From positions 1,612,001 through 1,676,000 of the forward strand of contig JAXMBC010000001.1 of the NCBI GenBank assembly GCA_046350055.1: a stretch of DNA of 64,000 bases, read 5' to 3'. Source of the DNA: JAEUIE01 sp046350055. GTDB taxonomy: Bacteria; Planctomycetota; Planctomycetia; Gemmatales; HRBIN36. A program made the position numbers and the translations under genes. Shown in pieces: positions 1-9,171 of the stretch; position 1 is the stretch's first letter; every line of letters starts with the position of its first letter. The notes under the pieces are model-generated. The model worked only from the letters and a program-made list of their open reading frames with translations. It ran no database searches and had not been told where the DNA came from.

Positions 1-1
1 C

Positions 2-1921
2 CACTGGCGGCATTATCTTTACCGTTGTCTGCTGGCTGCTGCTGCCCTGACGGCGCTGTGGATCGTCTTCGCCGAAGGACAGCGGTATGCTCCCCGCCAG
101 CCTGGTGCCATCCTGCCGCTGGCATCTGTGGCGGAGCAGTTTTTCCACTCGTACATGTGGGTGCAGTTCCTTGCTGTACTGCTGCTGACACCCTTAATGC
201 TGGCGGGAGCTATCGCGGGCGAGCGCGAGCGGAAGACGCTTGACCTGCTTTTCACCACACATCTTCGCAATCGTGACATCTACTTCGGCAAGCTGGGCAG
301 CCGACTGGCGGCCCTTCTCATGTTGATGCTCAGCGGCATCCCTGTGGTCGCCTGTACGCTGCTATTTGGCGGCATCGATCCACAGATGTTGATGCATGGA
401 ATGCTGGGCACACTTGTAGCTCTGGTGTGGATCAGCGCCTGGTCGATGTTCTGGTCTACGGTGGCGAAGGAGACGGCGTCAGCGCTGACGATGTCCTTTG
501 TTACACTCGGCATGTTGATAAGCATCCCGAGTGTCATCAAGCTCGTGTCGGTGTTGTTGGAGTACTTCACTGTCTCGCCCAATGACTATGCATCCAGCAA
601 GCTGTTACATGACCGCGCGGATGTGCTCATCTGCCTTCTCAGTCCCGTGGCGACCTTCGGAGCGAGCATGATGCCTGAACTGGGACGCAAGATGACGGTA
701 TGGTTGGGGCCTTACTACTACTTTTGGATGATGATCGCACCGCTTGCCTGGTCGTTGGTTCTCATGCGATTCAGTATGTATCAGCTGCGGCATGTACGAT
801 TAGCCTTGGAGATTCGGACTGGTGAAACTCAAAAGAAGCAAGTACCTCATAGCAGGATCACTACCTGGTGGGACTGGCTCTGGCTTCTACCGATTCAGCA
901 AAAGACGGTCAGCTTGCTCGTGGAAATACCAGACGACCGCTGGTTAGGCTTCGAGATCAACAATGTCCTTTGGCAGAGCATCCGAAAAAGCATGCGCCAC
1001 GATTTGCCTCGACTGATCATTCACGTTCAGATACTGCTTGGCATTGGCTTAATCATCGCGATCCTGCTGCTCTGTGTATTCGCATGGGGTTCGTCTAAAC
1101 CCCCGGTCTACGCCCATGGCATCACTCTGCTGTTATGGGTAGTTCTGGTCTGGCTATTCATCTCCATGGCGTGCAGCGGTATGACTGGTTACCGCAGCAA
1201 GAGAACGTTGGATTCTTTCCTGGCAACTCCGATCCCGCCGTCTGAGATTATCGTAGGTGTACATCTGGTGTGTTGTCAGGCATTCTACCTGATTGCCTGG
1301 TACATTGCGGCTACGTTGTTGGTGTTCGTCGTTCTGGGTTATTATCAGATGTGGGAAGCTATCCTCATGATAGGAATGGGGACAACATCACTTTTGGTGT
1401 ATACGTTACAAGCGGTGGCATGTTCGTTGGCAGCTCGCTCCATCATTTCCGGGGCCGTTTGTGCTTTCGGGCTGCCTATTGTTCTTTGGTGTGTGTTGCC
1501 ATTGCTGACTATGGTTACCACGGGTGATCTCTCCAGCTTGTTGTTGCTCTTCGGCGGCGCCATGCCACTGGCTTGGGTTCTGGTGAACCTGAAGAAGAAC
1601 AACTTCACGGTCCCCTTCTATTTGGGAGCCGTGTATCTTGGAGGATTGCTGGTGATCTCGCTGCTCACTCGTATTCACTGGGACGATGTGCCTGCCGAGC
1701 TCATGTATAATCCTCGACCAGGTCTATTGTTCGTGGAGCTGATTTTTGGTGAGCATCGACGTCTGGGAACAATTCTGCGAAGCGAGTGGCTTCACGCCGC
1801 GTGCTACACCTGCCTTGTCCAGGGGCTGTATTCCATCTGGCTCTACCGCTGGCTGTGTCGACATGCGGACGGCATGCTCGGTCGCATGCCATCTACGACG
1901 ACACATCACGACAGCCGCTGA
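2..1921 (+). CDS. ABC-2 type transporter permease, 5' end outside window
   Basis: The frame is open from the first bases, so the GTG at 128 is only an internal codon and the true start lies upstream of the window. The protein has many hydrophobic segments (about 12 over some 640 visible residues) and the segment AGAIAGERERKTLDLLF near the N-terminus. That pattern of a membrane helix followed by a short ERE-K-TLD-L loop is typical of ABC-2 permeases such as the NosY/GldF group. A second half with its own helices begins around the KSMRHDLPRL stretch. It probably exports a substrate or lipid together with a separate ATPase. No ATPase is visible next to it, so the partner is probably upstream. 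Its last 16 bases overlap the convergent DNA ligase gene. The family is fairly sure; the substrate is unknown. Confidence 0.8.
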   Translation, partial: HWRHYLYRCLLAAAALTALWIVFAEGQRYAPRQPGAILPLASVAEQFFHSYMWVQFLAVLLLTPLMLAGAIAGERERKTLDLLFTTHLRNRDIYFGKLGSRLAALLMLMLSGIPVVACTLLFGGIDPQMLMHGMLGTLVALVWISAWSMFWSTVAKETASALTMSFVTLGMLISIPSVIKLVSVLLEYFTVSPNDYASSKLLHDRADVLICLLSPVATFGASMMPELGRKMTVWLGPYYYFWMMIAPLAWSLVLMRFSMYQLRHVRLALEIRTGETQKKQVPHSRITTWWDWLWLLPIQQKTVSLLVEIPDDRWLGFEINNVLWQSIRKSMRHDLPRLIIHVQILLGIGLIIAILLLCVFAWGSSKPPVYAHGITLLLWVVLVWLFISMACSGMTGYRSKRTLDSFLATPIPPSEIIVGVHLVCCQAFYLIAWYIAATLLVFVVLGYYQMWEAILMIGMGTTSLLVYTLQAVACSLAARSIISGAVCAFGLPIVLWCVLPLLTMVTTGDLSSLLLLFGGAMPLAWVLVNLKKNNFTVPFYLGAVYLGGLLVISLLTRIHWDDVPAELMYNPRPGLLFVELIFGEHRRLGTILRSEWLHAACYTCLVQGLYSIWLYRWLCRHADGMLGRMPSTTTHHDSR

Positions 1922-3825
1922 TCCAGGTACAACTCTTCCAGCATCCGTACATCATCCGCTTCGCTGGCCGTCTTGTCAGAACGGAGTACCGCCACCTTAG
2001 GATCACGCAGACTCAGGCGGCCATCGGTTTCGTGCCTGGTGATGCCTTCGAACTTGACTGTCACGACAAGGGAGGGGCGGAACTCCAGGCCGGGGCGGAC
2101 GCCACTGGCGCTGGGTCGCTCGATGCGTTTGCCGGTGAGGAGGCCGAGCCGCATGACCTCGGACTGGATGTGCTGGTCGCGGACGCGATCGACGCCTGCG
2201 ACATCGCCGACGATATCGAACCCGCCATCAGCGTTCTTCGCCCCGACGACGTAGGAGCCGAACATGCCAGCTTTCTCTTTGCTCGTGACGGCCAGCACGC
2301 CACCGAGGATGGCGAGGTCGAGGGTGATTTCGGGCTTGCGTTTGATCCAACTCGGGTCGCGAGTCGCCAGCTTGTAGGGGCCATGCCAGTCCTTGGCGAT
2401 GATGCCTTCATAGCCCTGGGCGCGGAAGTGGTGGAACAGGCGATTGACATCGTCCTTGCTCTCGGCCATCTGCCCTTCGCTGATGGAAAAGGGAATGGCC
2501 AGGGGCATCATGGTGACGGGGGTGAGCAACTGCTGCAGCATGGCCCGCCGTTTGCCCAGGGGCAGCCCGGTCACATCCTGCCCATTGAGATAGAGCAGAT
2601 CGAACGCTGCGTACTTCAGATTCACGGGTCGCACGGGTTCGCCCTGGATGGTGCAGTAGACTTCGTAGACCGAGGCGGGGCGGGCACCATCAATATTGAC
2701 TACGGTGCCAAAGAGTTCGCCATCGACGATGGCAGTGTGGGCGGGGATGTGGGGGATGCACGCCGACATGCCGGGGATGATTTCGAGCCAGTCGCTGCGG
2801 TTGCGGGTGTAGGCACCGCACAGGACCGATCCACGGGCGTCGGTTGACTTGTGCAGCAGCAGGCGGACGCCATCGTATTTGCGTTCGACCCAGATGGGGT
2901 AGCTGGCAATCTCGCCCGCCCCCACGCTGGCCAGTGCAGGCCGCACCGGAGACAGGGGGCGAAGCTGAATCTTCTGCAGGCCCGTGGTGCCTTCCTCGCT
3001 CAGCACCTTGGCGACCTGCAGCGGGCTGGTGAGAGCCATGGCATGTTCGATGTGATCCGCCTCGGCACCGAACTGCTGGGCAAGGAGTTTGCTGAGGAGC
3101 GGGCCCTGGTACTCGAAGCCGAAGCCGGCGTTACGCTGAAGCAGCTTGGCCAGGAAGTAGGCTTCGAGCTTGCCACAGCGTGTCATGAGCGAGCGGAGGA
3201 GGAGGAATTTCTTGTTCTGCCCTTGTCTGGGGAGGAAGCGGAGGGTCTGGAGCACTTCGAGCGTAGTCAGTGGCGGGTCGCTGCGGAGGGGGTCGATCTG
3301 TTCGGCGAAGAGGGCTGCAATATCGCCGACGACGGTGAGGCGATCGAGCAGCTGGTTCCGTGGTATCAGCTTGATGGAGCGGAGCAGGCGGAGGAGAGAA
3401 TCGCGGCGAATGGTACTGCGTTTGCCCAGAAAAGGGTCGCCGAGCAGGCAGGCAATCTTCTGCAGGGTACTGAGGCCTGTCTCTTTCAGGAGGAATCGTT
3501 TGATGAGCTCCGGGAGCGGTTCACCAGTGGGTGTGTAGCTGATGCCGAAGAACTGGGCGATGCGATCGGGCGACATGCCGGAGAGGGGCAGGAACAATCC
3601 GTTGCAGAGGCTGTAGAAGGGGATGGAGTCAAAGGCCTGCGGACTGACAGGTGCTGGTGAGGCTTTCGCCAGTTGCTCGATGGCGAACTGCAGATGGATG
3701 GGAAGGTTGAGCGACCAGGCTGCATCATTCTCGGTCTCAGCGAAGCCGATGGACTGGGTGAAGTCAGCGAGGTTCTGCGACTGGAGGTACCAGTCACGGA
3801 CATCGTGGGTGGAAAGGAGTTTCAT
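1906..3825 (-). CDS. ATP-dependent DNA ligase
   Basis: Joins DNA nicks using ATP. The nucleotidyl-transferase core is plain: motif I ERKYDGVRL (adenylated lysine near residue 316), motif III VDGELFG, motif IV YEGIIAK and motif V WIKRKPE. An N-terminal alpha-helical DNA-binding region of about 250 residues precedes the core, and an OB-fold tail follows. At 639 residues it matches the larger archaeal/eukaryotic-like ATP ligases rather than short phage-type or LigD-type enzymes. No Ku or polymerase domain is seen. Bacteria normally rely on the NAD-dependent LigA, so this is probably an auxiliary repair ligase. It is convergent with the ABC permease (16-base overlap) and divergent from the sigma/WD40 gene. 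Confidence 0.93.
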   Translation of the reverse strand: MKLLSTHDVRDWYLQSQNLADFTQSIGFAETENDAAWSLNLPIHLQFAIEQLAKASPAPVSPQAFDSIPFYSLCNGLFLPLSGMSPDRIAQFFGISYTPTGEPLPELIKRFLLKETGLSTLQKIACLLGDPFLGKRSTIRRDSLLRLLRSIKLIPRNQLLDRLTVVGDIAALFAEQIDPLRSDPPLTTLEVLQTLRFLPRQGQNKKFLLLRSLMTRCGKLEAYFLAKLLQRNAGFGFEYQGPLLSKLLAQQFGAEADHIEHAMALTSPLQVAKVLSEEGTTGLQKIQLRPLSPVRPALASVGAGEIASYPIWVERKYDGVRLLLHKSTDARGSVLCGAYTRNRSDWLEIIPGMSACIPHIPAHTAIVDGELFGTVVNIDGARPASVYEVYCTIQGEPVRPVNLKYAAFDLLYLNGQDVTGLPLGKRRAMLQQLLTPVTMMPLAIPFSISEGQMAESKDDVNRLFHHFRAQGYEGIIAKDWHGPYKLATRDPSWIKRKPEITLDLAILGGVLAVTSKEKAGMFGSYVVGAKNADGGFDIVGDVAGVDRVRDQHIQSEVMRLGLLTGKRIERPSASGVRPGLEFRPSLVVTVKFEGITRHETDGRLSLRDPKVAVLRSDKTASEADDVRMLEELYLDQRLS

Positions 3826-3967
3826 GGGTACTGGTGTACCACAACCCAGCCTGCAAGGGAATCAACTTCTGAACAAGGTGGCAAGGGTGAGCTGAAAGCC
3901 GGGCAGTACCGGTTGATCGATCACATTTTGTTGGCACTCGCCAGCCAGTTCGTCACACTAGTAGGTG

Positions 3968-6900
3968 ATGTCACACGCCACTCCCATATTGAGTTTGCTA
4001 CGGCGAGTACAGTCTGCGACTGTGCGCGACAGCGAATTGCTGGACAGGTATCTCCGCCAGCGGGATGCGGAAGCATTTCGTGCGATTGTCGAACAGCATG
4101 GCGGAATGGTGCTGGCTGTTTGTCGGCGCGGAGTCCGCTCTGAAGCCGATGCGGATGATCTGTTCCAGGCCACATTTTTACAACTGGCTCGATCTGCTAA
4201 TCGCATCCAGCAGCCTGAGGCGCTGGCAGCATGGCTGCATGGTACTGCACGCCGCCTCACACTGCAGTGGCAGAAGCAGCAATATCGTTCACTGCCTCCA
4301 GCCACATCATCAGCCTCGAGCGATCCTCTGGCCGAAGCGAGTTGGCAGGAGGTAAGGCAGCTCCTGGATGATGAACTTGCGAGGCTGCCACTGCGGCTTC
4401 GCAGTCCCTTGGTACTATGCTACCTGGAAGGTCTGAAAGGAAGCGAGGCGGCAGAACAACTGGGTATTTCGCTGCGTACCCTGCGGCGTGATCTCGACGC
4501 GGGGCGGGTCCTGCTGCGTGAAAGGCTGGCTGCGCGGGGACTGAAACAGCTAACACTCGTCGCTGTATTGACGGCATCCAGTGGGCTCCTGGCACTTCCC
4601 CCTCCGCAGCTATTAAATGCCACACTTTCGCAGTGGGCAGTATGGCAAGCGGGCCAGCCACTAACTTCGTCCGTCCAATCGTTGCTGGCTTCCTCCATGC
4701 CCACGCTGGTGCCCTCGATGATGAGCATGATTCTGCTGACTGGCATTACCGCGTTCCTCTTCCTCGCGACGAATCCGGTGAGCAGCCCCATCTTGCCAGC
4801 GACGCCAGGTAGACCTGTGAGTGTACAAGTTGCCCGGCAGCGGGTGGATTCCCAAGGCGACCCACTGCCCGATGGCGTCCTTGCCCGACTGGGAAGCATC
4901 CGCTTTCGTCATGGCTCAGCCGTGTATGCGATGGCGTTCTCGAAGAATGATCAGCGGCTCTATACGGGAAGCAACGACGGTACGCTCCGCTGCTCGTCTT
5001 ATCCTTCAGGCCAAGTGCTGTGGTCGGTGACGATGCCGAACGTGGCCAAGAATGGATTTGAGGCAGTGGTGGCCTTAGCTGTTTCTGCAGACGATACGTT
5101 GCTCGCCGTTTCTGCCATGAACGATACCACGGTGGTGTACGATGCCCATACCGGCAAGGAACTCAAGCGACTGGGGAACGACCGCGACCGCTCCAGTTGG
5201 CTGGCTTTCTCAAGTGATGGCAAGTCGTTATTTGCCATGACAACCACGCAGGCCACATCGATGCGGGAGTACGACCTGGCCACGGGTGAAACGATCAGCA
5301 AAAAAGAGCTGAGCGACTGCTACGATGAAGCAGCTACCACGCGTAACATCCATTTCGCTGTGGATCGTAATCAGGCCCGTGTTGTGCTGGCGGATGTGAA
5401 GAATCTCCTGGTGGTCTATAATCTGAAGACGCAACAAGTGGAACGCCGCCTGGCACAACATCCAAAGCCTGTGGTGGCAGTGGTGTGGAGTGAAGATGGC
5501 AGTGCCTGGCTAAGCCTGGATTCCAACAAGACATTGAGACGGTGGGATGCCAAGACCGGCGAGTTGCAATGGTCGCAGACAATCAATGCGGTGCAAGGCA
5601 ATGGGATGCTGGCACTGGCAGGCCGAGGTGAAAGTGCACGAGTCATCCTTGCATCCGATCGTGAGATTCAATTCTTCAACCCGCATACAGGCGCTCTTCA
5701 ACAGACAATTCCCAGGCGGCTCATGAATTATTCACTGGCATTCAGTCACGATAGCAAAGTGATGGCCGCTGCTGGAGCCTATGGTGATGTATCTTTCATC
5801 GATTTCACCACTTTGAAACCTGTGGCCCCTGCTGCCTTGTCACCCATCACTCACGGACTGTTTTCGTTGGACTACTCCCCTGATAGCAAACAGCTCGTCA
5901 CCGGTGGTGTGTACGATGTGACGATGGTGTGGGACATCGCTAGCGGCAAACTGGTCGACCAATTGAACGTGAGAGGCAAAGCACGATTCCTGAACCGTGA
6001 ACAGGTGGTGACCGCTGGCTGGAACGTGGGAGGGCTGGCAACGTGGAATCTGGGTCTTGCTGAGAAACACACGGTATTTGGTGATGCTATTTTGAAACCG
6101 GAGAAGGGAATTCGCGAACTAGTGCTGATGCCCGGTGGTAAGCAGGTGCTGGTCGCAGCAAGTGCTCGCCCGAAGGTGAGCGCGTGGGACATCGGTACCG
6201 GCAAGCAAGTGAAGAGTTATGATGTGTTTCAAGCGGTACCGATACGCCTGGCCTGCTCGCCTGATGGTAAACTCCTTGCTGCCAACGAGTACAGCAATGT
6301 ACTCACTCTCTGCGATACTGCGACTGGTGCGAAGGTGCATCAACAGCTTATCCCTGGTGGGCAGGGTGGTTCGGTAGCTTTCTCGCCCGACAGCAAACTA
6401 CTGGCGTGGAGTGCGGGTGACAACACCATTCACATCATGAACCTGGCTACCTTCAAGGATCAGGTGGTGATTGAAAACCGGGGCGGGCCGCTGGATGCCC
6501 TTACCTTTTCAACGGATGGACGCTCGCTGCTGTGGGGTGGACAACACTGGCCCACTATATTTGTGTTTGATGTTCATACTGGAGTGGAACGTGCTCAACT
6601 CCGTCACCATCTGGGGCCCATCGAAGATATTCGCTTCGCCCCGGATGGCCATTCCTTTGCCTCAGCCAGCAAGGATGCCACCGTGCTGGTGTGGGATTGG
6701 CATCAGTACCATGCCCGACGTGGGCAGTCGGAGTTGCCACTGGATCACAAGCAACGAGAGGAGTTGTTTGTGGAGTTGTCAGGCTCCGATGCGAAGAAGT
6801 CATGGAGTGCTGTGCAACGCCTGGTGCAGTTCCCCACTCAGGCTCTGGAATGGATCGACCGGCAATTAGAGGAACGCCAATCGTTGCAAGCTGAAACGAA

Positions 6901-7009
6901 TGATGAGAAAGTCCTCAAGGATCGCCTGGCGGAGTTGCTCGAGGCCATAGATACGCCTGACTCAAAAAAGTGCTTACGAAGGTTGCACAGTTCGCGGTTG
7001 AAGAAGTAG
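3968..7009 (+). CDS. ECF sigma-70 factor fused to transmembrane segment and WD40 propeller
   Basis: Residues about 20-95 form sigma region 2 (EADADDLFQATFLQLAR), and residues about 120-175 form region 4 (LPLRLRSPLVLCYLEGLKGSEAA and a helix-turn-helix). Two hydrophobic stretches follow, LTLVAVLTASSGLLAL and SMILLTGITAFLFLA. From about residue 290 to 900 there is a series of WD40-like blades (repeated FSPDSKLLA-type and VWD-type motifs). The C-terminal roughly 80 residues are helical. The likely role is a membrane-tethered sigma factor whose propeller senses a partner protein, a planctomycete-type ECF design. No separate anti-sigma gene is adjacent. GTG at 3965 and ATG at 3968 are both possible starts; the ATG sits behind GTAGGTG. 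Domain calls are confident; the ligand is unknown. Confidence 0.88.
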   Translation: MSHATPILSLLRRVQSATVRDSELLDRYLRQRDAEAFRAIVEQHGGMVLAVCRRGVRSEADADDLFQATFLQLARSANRIQQPEALAAWLHGTARRLTLQWQKQQYRSLPPATSSASSDPLAEASWQEVRQLLDDELARLPLRLRSPLVLCYLEGLKGSEAAEQLGISLRTLRRDLDAGRVLLRERLAARGLKQLTLVAVLTASSGLLALPPPQLLNATLSQWAVWQAGQPLTSSVQSLLASSMPTLVPSMMSMILLTGITAFLFLATNPVSSPILPATPGRPVSVQVARQRVDSQGDPLPDGVLARLGSIRFRHGSAVYAMAFSKNDQRLYTGSNDGTLRCSSYPSGQVLWSVTMPNVAKNGFEAVVALAVSADDTLLAVSAMNDTTVVYDAHTGKELKRLGNDRDRSSWLAFSSDGKSLFAMTTTQATSMREYDLATGETISKKELSDCYDEAATTRNIHFAVDRNQARVVLADVKNLLVVYNLKTQQVERRLAQHPKPVVAVVWSEDGSAWLSLDSNKTLRRWDAKTGELQWSQTINAVQGNGMLALAGRGESARVILASDREIQFFNPHTGALQQTIPRRLMNYSLAFSHDSKVMAAAGAYGDVSFIDFTTLKPVAPAALSPITHGLFSLDYSPDSKQLVTGGVYDVTMVWDIASGKLVDQLNVRGKARFLNREQVVTAGWNVGGLATWNLGLAEKHTVFGDAILKPEKGIRELVLMPGGKQVLVAASARPKVSAWDIGTGKQVKSYDVFQAVPIRLACSPDGKLLAANEYSNVLTLCDTATGAKVHQQLIPGGQGGSVAFSPDSKLLAWSAGDNTIHIMNLATFKDQVVIENRGGPLDALTFSTDGRSLLWGGQHWPTIFVFDVHTGVERAQLRHHLGPIEDIRFAPDGHSFASASKDATVLVWDWHQYHARRGQSELPLDHKQREELFVELSGSDAKKSWSAVQRLVQFPTQALEWIDRQLEERQSLQAETNDEKVLKDRLAELLEAIDTPDSKKCLRRLHSSRLKK

Positions 7010-7067
7010 TTCCTGAACGGACAAATTGAATCTTAGCGTGTGTCTTATGGATGCGGTCATTGACCAC

Positions 7068-8885
7068 TCAGGTTCGTTCAAACTGTTTGTCCAGTTCGCT
7101 CTTGCTGAAGTAAAGCGATGTGGGGCGGCCGTGGGGGCAGTGGTGGGAGTCGGCACAGAGGTGGCGCTGGGCCAGCAGGGCGTCCATCTCGGCGGGCGTC
7201 AGCTTATCTCCTGCCTTGATGGCAGCATGGCAGGCCATGGTGCAGAGCAGGCGATCCAGGAGCAGTTCGACCGAAGGAGTTTCTCCTACTGAAGTGAGAT
7301 GCTCCACTGCGGCCCGCAAGAGTTGTGCTGGCTTGGCCCGCTTCAAAATGGCAGGGTAGCTGCTGACCAGCAGCGTGGTGCCACCGAATGGTTGCAGTTC
7401 GAGACCCATCTGCTGGAACTGATCCTGATGGGCGAGGGCCAGGGCGTGTTGCTCTGCAGTCAGATCAACCGGTTCGGGTACCAGCAGGCGTTGTACTTCG
7501 AGTTGACCACAGCGCAGCCGCTCCTTGAGCTGTTCGTAGAGGATGCGTTCGTGCAGTGCATGCTGATCGATCACCAGCATGCCTTCAGCTTCGAGCACGA
7601 CCAGGTAACTGTTGTGGAACTGCAGCGCCCGCGGGCCATCGTAGCGGGGTGGTTCGGGGGTAATCGCGTGAGCTTGTTCTTCCAGCGAAGGAGCTGGTGA
7701 CAGTGGGGTGACAATAGCAGCTGGCTGGTCGCTTGACCGGGGTGGTGGCGGCAACTCGGGCAGTGCAGGACGCTCGAAGGTTCGTGGTGATAGCGGTGGA
7801 AACAGCGTCGGCGTGGGAGGCGGTGCAGCCTGCAGACGCCAGTTGCCTGACGAGCCGCCCGGCGAAGCGGACGGCAGCTGCATAGCGTTCTGCATCGGCA
7901 GGCCGTGCAGTGCCTTGCGAACAGCACTCCGAACCAGATGATGCAACACCTGGCTGTCGCGAAAGCGCACCTCCGCCTTGGAAGGATGCACATTCACGTC
8001 CACCAGGTCGGGAGGCATCTCCAGGTAGAGGAATCCTACACCATAGCGCCCCACCATCAGCAAGCCGTGCATGCCTTCCTGCAGGGCATGGCCCAGGGTG
8101 CGGTCGCGAATGCAGCGGCCATTGACGAAGAAGTACTGCAGGCGGTTGTTGCCCCGGCTGACGCTCGGCTCGGCGATGTAACCTCGCAGTTTGACAGGCC
8201 CCTGTTCCGCTTCCACTTCGAGCAGCTTGGTGCCGACCTCTTCGCCGAAGAACCGGGTGATGCGTTCCGTGAGCGGGCTGCTGACCGGTACGTCGTACAC
8301 ATCCTTGTCGTTGTGCCGGAGGGAGATGCCCAGGTGTGGGAAGCCGAGGGCGAGGCGGATGACAGCTTCGCTGAGGTGGCCCATCTCAGTGGGGATGGTC
8401 TTGAGGAACTTGCGGCGGGCGGGGAGGTTGTAGAAGAGGTGGCGGACTTCAATACGGGTGCCGGGCCGGCCATTCCAGACTTCGATGGGGCTGAACTGGC
8501 CGCCATCGCAGCGCAGCTGTGCACCTTGTTCGAGTTCGCGGCTGCGACTCTGCACCAGCACCTGGGCGACCGAGCCGATGGAGGCAAGAGCTTCGCCACG
8601 GAAGCCCAGGGTTTGTATGTGTTCGAGGTCGCTGGCGGTGCTGACCTTGCTGGTGGCGTGGCTGCTCAGGGCCAGGGGCAGGTCGTCGGGTTGCATGCCG
8701 CAGCCATCGTCGACGACACGGATGAGTTCAATGCCGCCTTGTTCGACATCGACAGCGATCTGCGTAGCACCGGCATCGACCGCATTCTCGAGCATTTCCT
8801 TCAGGGCACTGCCCGGACGTTCGATGACCTCACCAGCGGCAATCTGGTTGACCAGCGTGGCATCGAGTTGGCGAATCCGTCCCAT
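7068..8885 (-). CDS. mutL: DNA mismatch repair protein MutL
   Basis: The matchmaker ATPase of mismatch repair. The GHKL ATPase motifs lie at the N-terminus: NQIAAGEVIERP, ENAVDAGA, DDGCGM and TLGFRGEAL. A low-complexity proline-rich linker (about residues 340-410) leads to the C-terminal dimerisation domain. That domain carries DQHALHERILYE, which fits the metal-dependent endonuclease motif DQHA-x2-E-x4-E, and CPHGRP near the end. By family knowledge this version nicks DNA itself, as in bacteria lacking MutH. 605 residues is a normal length. The start ATG at 8885 is preceded within six bases by a heptamer-repeat tract (8891-8960) that supplies the leader. It is convergent with the sigma/WD40 gene. 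Confidence 0.96.
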   Translation of the reverse strand: MGRIRQLDATLVNQIAAGEVIERPGSALKEMLENAVDAGATQIAVDVEQGGIELIRVVDDGCGMQPDDLPLALSSHATSKVSTASDLEHIQTLGFRGEALASIGSVAQVLVQSRSRELEQGAQLRCDGGQFSPIEVWNGRPGTRIEVRHLFYNLPARRKFLKTIPTEMGHLSEAVIRLALGFPHLGISLRHNDKDVYDVPVSSPLTERITRFFGEEVGTKLLEVEAEQGPVKLRGYIAEPSVSRGNNRLQYFFVNGRCIRDRTLGHALQEGMHGLLMVGRYGVGFLYLEMPPDLVDVNVHPSKAEVRFRDSQVLHHLVRSAVRKALHGLPMQNAMQLPSASPGGSSGNWRLQAAPPPTPTLFPPLSPRTFERPALPELPPPPRSSDQPAAIVTPLSPAPSLEEQAHAITPEPPRYDGPRALQFHNSYLVVLEAEGMLVIDQHALHERILYEQLKERLRCGQLEVQRLLVPEPVDLTAEQHALALAHQDQFQQMGLELQPFGGTTLLVSSYPAILKRAKPAQLLRAAVEHLTSVGETPSVELLLDRLLCTMACHAAIKAGDKLTPAEMDALLAQRHLCADSHHCPHGRPTSLYFSKSELDKQFERT

Positions 8886-8890
8886 GTTCC

Positions 8891-8960
8891 AGTCCTGAGT
8901 GCTGAGTCCTGAGTGCTGAGTAGGGAAGTGCTCGGTTCTCAGTGCTCAGAGTCAGGTGCT
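8891..8960. repeat. Heptanucleotide tandem repeat tract upstream of mutL
   Basis: Starting at 8891 the sequence reads in seven-base units: AGTCCTG, AGTGCTG, AGTCCTG, AGTGCTG, AGTAGGG. It then decays through AAGTGCT, CGGTTCT, CAGTGCT, CAGAGTC and AGGTGCT. Further degenerate GAGTGCTC pieces continue to about 9007. The first unit ends five bases before the mutL start codon on the minus strand. Period-7 tracts like this resemble the STRR repeats known from cyanobacteria. Confidence 0.8.
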
Positions 8961-9032
8961 GGAAGTATACGGGGAGACGAGTGCTCAGTCCTCTACGAGT
9001 GCTCAAGTCCATTTCGACTTCATCGTTCAGAA

Positions 9033-9158
9033 CTACTCTTTCTTGCCGGGGTACTTGAGTGGAATTGTCTCGACGGCGGTGACGACGACCTGGCCCCGCT
9101 CCGCACGACGAGTGTTTCCACATCCCAGCACCAGGCAGACGATAAACATCCAGCGCAT
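9033..9158 (-). CDS. Small lipoprotein, 41 residues
   Basis: A short gene begins 13 bases after the stop of the DUF1559 gene. Its ATG at 9158 has a strong Shine-Dalgarno site, GGAGGAG, at about 9167-9173. The peptide starts MRWMFIVCLVLGCGN, which is a short hydrophobic leader with a lipobox (LVLGC) giving a lipidated cysteine at residue 13. About 28 residues follow, ending in KYPGKKE. No domain is recognised. Small lipoprotein genes right behind DUF1559 genes are common in planctomycetes, so a role alongside the pseudopilin-like protein is plausible. The longer in-frame extension upstream lies inside the DUF1559 gene and is not believed. Confidence 0.65.
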   Translation of the reverse strand: MRWMFIVCLVLGCGNTRRAERGQVVVTAVETIPLKYPGKKE

Positions 9159-9171
9159 CGCAGGTCTCCTC

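Noticed and set aside
1786..2847. Long plus-strand frame of 353 codons
   Set aside because: It is antisense to the DNA ligase gene, whose motifs are complete. Its composition is what a GC-biased shadow frame gives.
7905..8912. Plus-strand frame of 335 codons
   Set aside because: Antisense shadow of mutL, with no domain and an unnatural amino-acid mix.
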